A DNA stretch of 64,000 bases from Urechis unicinctus (taxonomy: Eukaryota > Annelida > Polychaeta > Xenopneusta > Urechidae). Location: positions 27,200,954 to 27,264,953 of the forward strand of contig CM067343.1 in assembly GCA_034190875.2 (NCBI GenBank). The letters are read 5' to 3'. How positions within the stretch are numbered: the stretch's first letter is position 1; each line of letters begins with the position of its first letter. Below, one piece after another: positions 57,901 through 64,000 of this stretch. Below the pieces are notes generated by a model. That model did no database searches, was not told where the DNA came from, and saw nothing but the letters and a program-made list of their open reading frames with translations. Made by a program: the position numbers and the translations under genes.

Positions 57901-60900
57901 TATAGAAAGCTGTAACGGATATGCATGGCCCTTAAGGCGACGAAGAGTGGTTCTTTATCTGCTTTGTTATCTTGGATAGCAAGCTTTAGGAGGTATCATA
58001 CCCATCACAATAAACATCGATAGCAACGGAGAACACTCTTTTGAACACCGCTTATATATGCTGCGTCGACATAATATTGTTCGTCAAATTTCAGCTTCAG
58101 TTCCATAAAAACAATTTGGATTTAATCATAGAGAACGCTGCCTTCAGTAGAAGGCGTTGCGTTAAATTCAATGAACAACTTCTTGGGCTCTCCGTCAGTG
58201 AGACATATTGCACCTTTCTCCACCGTGCTGACGTCCGACGCTCCTTCAACGATTATGAGAACATTTACATATCATCTGCAATGCGGCCTGAAGCAACCTC
58301 GGCCATGATAGATCCAGTGGAGTGTTATTGATTAAGTTAACGTCACTTGAAACTCATCCAAATTTGGAGAAATTGCAAGACGCAAACCGGCGAATATACA
58401 AAATGGCTCTAAGGGCTTTGGATATTGATGTAGAGAATATTCATCGGATATTATTTCATGGCCTTTTTAAATTTGGTTGTAGTTGTTGTGTTCTTTAAAT
58501 AGACAGTAGCGTAACCGACTACATATTCCCAAACCATTAAAAGCTAACTATGAGAAATAAGATCATTATGTTAGTTCGTATACTGTTGAACTGCTTAACA
58601 ATATTTTGGTGACACATTCAAACGGTATATTATCCACACTTCTATCATCGCTCTCTAGCTTTATGACATTAAAGAATGTTTGCCAAAATGTTTGCTCAAT
58701 TCCAATCATGCAGCGTCAATATGTTGTATGTAGCGTTATTTCACACTTATCTTCTTTATTTCAGGCGAGCTATAAGCTGAATCGAATAAGTGATCTTAGA
58801 CACCTGCAGTGCATGCTGTGGTGGGTTGAAGGGATTGGCGGTTGCCAAGACAAAGCGGGCTTAACGTGATATGTTTTGCATTTTTCATTTTGGCGGCCGA
58901 AAAACTCAACAGTGCAGGGTGTATTGTATTTAAATGATAATCCATTAAGCGAGAGCAAAATGTGTGTGGAAGCAACATCGTATATTTCGGTGCAATAAGT
59001 TGTACTAATCGACCAAGTTTCTTTGGTTGATGCTAGTAATATAGCAATACTGTAAGCTTAACTGTTTATAGGTTCGATATGCTCATTGATTTAGCATTCG
59101 TAACACGTTGGATAGATATCATCTCCATCGAGGTACAAAGAGGCCTTATTTACATCTACACTACAGCAATGATGATTATTTATTCTTTTATACAATTTAT
59201 GACAATCAAAATGCAATCATTGCTGATACATAAAACATCATGCGAAAATATTATCCAGCGTTTTTTGTTACGATAAGCTCCGTATATAGTCAACTGTAAT
59301 AACGCAGGCTCCTCACGTTGTGATTCAAAAGCGCAGCAAATAAAACTTTCATCGCCAGTCGCCAATTTATCCACCACTTTAGATTAATACACTCGCATTT
59401 GTTTTAGCATATCTGGCTCTAGCATATACAACGCCACAATTCGAAGAAGTTTTGTCAGGGTCTTGCTTTTTAACAATTGCAGAATCTACATAACATTGAC
59501 TGAATGCTACTTTCAAACCGAACTTATTGGCTCGCGTCTGGTCTCCTCCTTGCGGCATATCTAATTTTATTCCACATTTCATCTCCGCGGAGATTTTTGA
59601 ACCGTATTCTTCCGGATTGCTCACATGCCGCATTTCCTTTTTCTGTCATGCTTGACCAGCGATATGGCTATAATTCAGATAAAATGCTTCCAAATTCCGA
59701 GTAAACTTTACAGCGTGGCCTGATGGTATTATATGAGTGTTTGGATTTAGCGTAAGTGACACTTACATTTTCTGGTGTGCAGTTATGCATTTCTTGGACA
59801 AGATAACCAAGATAAAAACCCAGGCCTGGACAATATAGATAAAAATGAAAAACAAATACTGTACAATCGCCCGTCGCTCAAGAAAACGAATATCTTAATT
59901 TTCGGTATTACTTTATCACATGCCCTGATTCTGCTGCTAAGGAGGTCTTAATATTCTGTAGCTCATTCTTACGTACAACTCGTGTTGCAACGCTCGCTAG
60001 GAATACCATGAACCTATGATTACAGGAGGTTGTAAGTACTGTAAGGATATAAGTACCCGAATGCTTGATCCGTCGTTGAAGACTATTCGATGGTTGTAAG
60101 TGTAAAGGCTGTTTCTAGTTTCTATGGTGATCAATATCGTCATCAGTGACACTACAGAGTGAGGCAAACCCCACCTGTCATTCACATTTGCATATGTCTA
60201 TTTGACTCTACAATCGTTATATACTCTTGCGCACATACAAGTGAACAGATATCGACTTCATTCAAAGGACTGAACTGACCAGGAAACGCAATTTCCTACA
60301 TCATCCGTACTTTGTATCCAGACCCGATCTTCATTGGCATCACAATACAACATCCACAAGAGAGGCGACTCTTACGACTGAATGCGAGATCATCTATGAT
60401 AACATAGACATGCATGACAGTTAAGCCAGCCTTATAATTCGACCATATCATCATGACATTTCTGTAAGTATTCTTTCGCAGCTGTCAACTTAAATGGCAG
60501 TCTAATGTACATTGTCCAGTTCATTCATGATATACTTTTATGAAGTAAACCTCAATTTTAAACAGCAGCAATATTTGTACCTACCTAAATGATTTTGTTG
60601 TTGATAGGACTTATGTAAGTAGACATCAGAACTGTAAAACCTGATTTGCTATTATTTGCTTGCATTCATTTCACAAAACCCGATGAGGCTACAAATTATA
60701 GTGTGGTTATCAATATGAAACGCTGGGAGTCCCAAAAACACTGTCAAAGAATTATTACAGAATCAAAATCCGATTTGGATTCCGAGTCTGCTGTGTGCTT
60801 GTGGGCTTGGGGTTTGTTGATGGCAGCGAGGAAACCGATGAGCAGCAATGTTTATGCACAAACTGCGCTACAAATCGTGCAATACATGCAGAACTCTTTC

Positions 60901-61579
60901 ACCCAGCATCCAAGCTTTGTTTCCAACTGCATGGACCAATATATGCCCGAGGCATCCAGGCACGAATTTATACAGATTGGTGGCCATATTGGTGACGAGA
61001 TTTGCCCCAATGAGTATGTCTGTACCTCATTATAATTTTATGGAGAGTAATATGTACTTTCCAAGTTGCACTGAATCAGACAGCTATGAATAATGGGCTT
61101 TCATGTCCCAAAGAACCTAGTATATCAACAAACATTGGTAATGGCTGCAGGCAAAAGGTGTTGGACTCATCATTTAGTTCATCCCTAAACCTGTGTCTTC
61201 ATCTCTGGGTACTGTAAAACCTATCTGTTAATTTATTTGAACAAAATATCACACGAACAAAGGTTTGTTGATCAATATCTTTTTCACTTTATTTTTACAG
61301 AAGCTATTCGTTTTGCCATAACAAAAGAACAATAACAGTCACTGTAAATCAGCATAACAAAACTGGTGACTTATTCCTAGGCTGCCCTCACATTTTGTGC
61401 GTACCTCTGTACATCAGTATGTTACATTGCATCAGCTATATGTCTTATGCGTAGAAAGTCTACATGTAATATCATAAAATTAATTTGCAACAAGAATTAA
61501 TTTTTAAAAACATGACAATCATGTACTGAATATGCATGGTTGTGAATATTCATATGTGAGAAATTATTATAATTGTTCA
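54981..61579. other. intergenic, nothing recognised
   Basis: Open frames of up to 129 codons (60,646-61,035, +; 57,593-57,979, +; 56,741-57,022, -; 58,041-58,331, +) were read for domains without success. The 60,646-61,035 stretch has an overlapping second open frame with several Cys and His residues but no family that I can name. Confidence 0.45.
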
Positions 61580-61668
61580 CCTGATCCCGATCATTTCGTT
61601 GACCTTATTGATAACGAGACTGAGTGGCGCCAGCAGCAGACCAACGGGGTCACTATCATACATTGCAT
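61580..61668 (+). pseudogene. solo receptor-phosphatase D2 exon fragment
   Basis: Reads PDPDHFVDLIDNETEW... and ends TIIHC, aligning without gaps over 29 residues to gene B exon 25 (PQADLFIDLIQN...TVVHC). It is followed by a GTAAGT donor in the same phase (2) as in gene B. The first half of the exon and the rest of D2 are not recognisable nearby, and a clear exon carrying the next motif (DGAxRSG) was not found. This is the trace of an older receptor-phosphatase copy downstream of gene B. Confidence 0.75.
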
Positions 61669-61779
61669 GTAAGTCAGTACTTACTTAATTGTAAGGCATT
61701 TGTAATCAAGGAATCAATCAGTTCGTCCTAATCATTGCCATTCATCCTACATACCAGTATCATGTATTATGTTTGGCAT

Positions 61780-61930
61780 GTCAGGTGGATGTAAAGGTTT
61801 CGAGCGAAGAGTTTATAGCTACGCTGATCTGCGTGACGATTATGAAATTTCTCGAAAGACACCCCCGACATCAGGCGACGATACCATGAAATCAACAAAA
61901 GCACATGGGACTGTTGATCTAACATATTAA
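61780..61930 (+). other. possible remnant exon with YADL and YEIS words
   Basis: An open stretch ending in TAA near 61,930 reads RRVYSYADLRDDYEISRKTP in one frame. It lies 115 bases after the D2 exon fragment, where gene B has its next exon. A GAGCGAAG word is shared with that exon, so it may be its scrambled relic. The YADL word recalls tyrosine signalling motifs, but no intact acceptor-exon structure supports it. Confidence 0.2.
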
Positions 61931-62499
61931 GGCTCGGCGGCTGTTAAAGATATGGAGTCAGCTGATAAGTCGATACGACTACAGCTCCAAAGTAAACAGA
62001 GCATTCCACGTGGTTTTGATAGACGCTATGACAAGACGCTATGATAATAACGCTTTGGCTAACAGGTGGCATCTTCACATATTTCCTCGGGCAGAAGCCT
62101 CGAGTTAGCTCTACTAGCGAAGCTATAAAGTCATTGGTTGTATTGAATGTAATTTCTTAATCCCAAATCAACTTATTGAAGCTATGCTCTTGATCTTCAC
62201 ATGACCCGCCAAATGTAAGAGTCTACCCTGGCTAATTCCTTTGCTGTAGAAGCTTGTTGACTGTCTAATATCACCATCTAGAGCACGAACACAAACGGAC
62301 GTGTATATTATCGGCGCGGACGAATACTAAAGGACGAGAATATTAACAGCGCGGACGTATATGTATGTATATGTGTAAGTATATGTGTCATTTTGTCAAT
62401 GATTATCTTATGGCAATACCTACATTAGAGGGGGATATGTATTCAGCGATATCACATTGACAATTGAAAAAAGATAACACTTATGGATTCCTGCAGCCT

Positions 62500-62695
62500 G
62501 GAGGGGGCACTTGGCCTTGTCCTTAGTAGGGGTGTGCCCCGGGATCTCAAAAACCCGTACTCATCATACAAGTTGCAAATGGCAAAAGCATACCCCGTCC
62601 TACAAATATGAGGCCCAACAAAACCCGTCGGGAGGCCGAAAAAACATACCCCGGCACATGTATACTACCTCTATATACTTGAGTGCCTCCCCCAC
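62500..62695. repeat. GC-rich short element with hairpin-like ends
   Basis: The stretch opens with GGAGGGGGCAC and closes with GAGTGCCTCCCCCACCC, an imperfect inverted pair. The interior is rich in GGGATCTCAAAAACCCGTA and CATACCCCG words, unlike the AT-rich flanks. This is the look of a dispersed non-autonomous element. There is no coding capacity, and no second copy was noticed in the window. Confidence 0.6.
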
Positions 62696-63139
62696 CCTTG
62701 GGACCTGCTGCAACATGGCGTGTGAAACTGAAACTGCGTAATGTGACGTCATATTTCCAAGAATATTTCTAAAGTTGTGATTCTCAAAGTTCATGTGACA
62801 ATTGCTAAATAATCACGAGACAGTGGATAACCAAAATAGTGCGGTTAAACGGATATTCATCTCAATTCTCGACATATACAGGTACGTAAGTACACACCAT
62901 TGATGAGAAGCTATATACGACGGTTTAAATTTATATTACCGTCGTGCGCGGCTGGTGTCCGACGTGTTTTGGCAGCGGAAATGACATTTTTCCCGTTCTC
63001 ATCAATCACAGTGATGTCAGCCCATTATACCCACGTGCGTTTGTTTATCTCACGGTTGTAGTGTATTATAATTAGGTAAGCGATCATCACAAAGCCTCTC
63101 GAAGTGAACCCTTTTAGTATAGCTGTAAACTCTCTGATC

Positions 63140-64000
63140 CCACCCACAACCTATGTTTCGAATGTCGTCGCACATAACCGCTTCGCCACATGCACCGACT
63201 TCATACACGTAATAATGACAGAGTATCCTCATTGAGCTTAATTACAAACTATACTTTAACAATGTACCCCAAAACACTTTACACTAGCAACAGTTACACG
63301 GGCCTGCGGTGATGTAAGGTGGCGTTTGTAATAGCCCTTCAGCTGGCGATCATAATGGATATCGATACTGTATGAATATTTACTACCGCTTTGTCAATCA
63401 CACAGCAGTAAAAACCTGGATACACACGTTTGGAAGTGTAATGATGATGAGTCTCGCTGCGGTGTCCGAATATCAGTATGAACTGGGCGCAAAACTCCAT
63501 TTACCACACCCGATTTACATCATTGAATGTTATGCCGCTGATTAGGACGATGCTTATGATGTCAGGAAAAGATAGCTAGCGCCTATCTGACTCCAACTAA
63601 ATAGTTACATTGACGTCCATGGCTGATGTAATGAGATCGATTGATGGCGATTAAAATACGCAGCAGAGACTGATACCATAACTCTTTGGCAGTCACCGCC
63701 AATGGACCACGCTCTTTCCAAATTCTCCAGTTTTAACCCGTATTTGAGAATAATCCATGAATAAAGTAGCTATATACAATTTATATGGGGATTATCTGCA
63801 TATACAATATTCGGCCGAAATTAGAAATGACGTCATGTAATACGACTTATCGACTCCTCAAACAACCTCTGTCACTGTCCGAAGTTATGTCATTTACTAT
63901 AAACATTATTACCTACAGATTTAGCCATCAAAACAAACAAAGCATCTACACCGACCACATTTGCCATGAAGTAAATATCAACTTTCAACGCCATCCACTC
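63140..64000 (+). repeat. unit-boundary flank, copy 2, running off the window
   Basis: Same-orientation partner of 37,120-37,750, including the final words before the solo EGF exon there (accordant CGCCATCC near both ends). The match continues to the last base of the window, so the repeat extends beyond it. Confidence 0.7.

Noticed and set aside
60646-61035. 129-codon open frame as a host gene
   Set aside because: No domain recognised, overlapping alternative frame also open, no splice-linked partner; left as unrecognised.

Overview
The window is eukaryotic, AT-rich and intron-containing. It has long AT microsatellites, many diverged repeats and a Polinton-like fossil, and the only clear host genes are large, multi-domain, exon-rich receptors. 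The mix of EGF-like, F-type-lectin-like (FTP), fibronectin III and tandem tyrosine-phosphatase domains suggests a marine invertebrate, most likely a deuterostome. That placement is inference; the species cannot be read from the sequence.

Layout. From 1 to about 28,500 I find no convincing gene. It is decayed repeat DNA, including a 1.1 kb direct duplication (about 1,530-2,620 and 25,785-26,880) and two AT arrays (8,826-9,370 and 17,445-17,636). From about 28,510 to 47,000 there is a tandemly duplicated receptor locus on the + strand. Gene A (32,337-36,343) encodes a signal peptide, an EGF-like module, an FTP domain, a second EGF-like module, two FN3 domains, a Thr/Ser stem, a transmembrane helix and a short tyrosine-containing tail that ends without a phosphatase. 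Gene B (39,090-46,994) has the same ectodomain on a full tandem-phosphatase receptor. Its 27 exons join in frame to 1,306 residues. Between A and B lies a degenerate solo EGF exon with its own flank. That flank recurs at 63,140-64,000, so another unit probably begins just past the window.

Around the locus, an insertion of about 3 kb (28,756-31,768) interrupts the upstream region of A, and a 223-bp MITE with 17-bp inverted ends (38,287-38,509) interrupts that of B. A Polinton/Maverick fossil lies at about 50,450-54,980. A lone phosphatase-D2 exon (61,580-61,668) marks an older, mostly lost receptor copy.

Taken together, this looks like a birth-and-death cluster of lectin-type receptors. One member carries an intracellular phosphatase. 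Its neighbour keeps a near-identical ectodomain but ends in a non-catalytic tail with YxxL motifs. This recalls paired-receptor systems, but the functional pairing is inference. All exon boundaries were assigned by hand from splice consensus, reading frame and comparison of the two copies.
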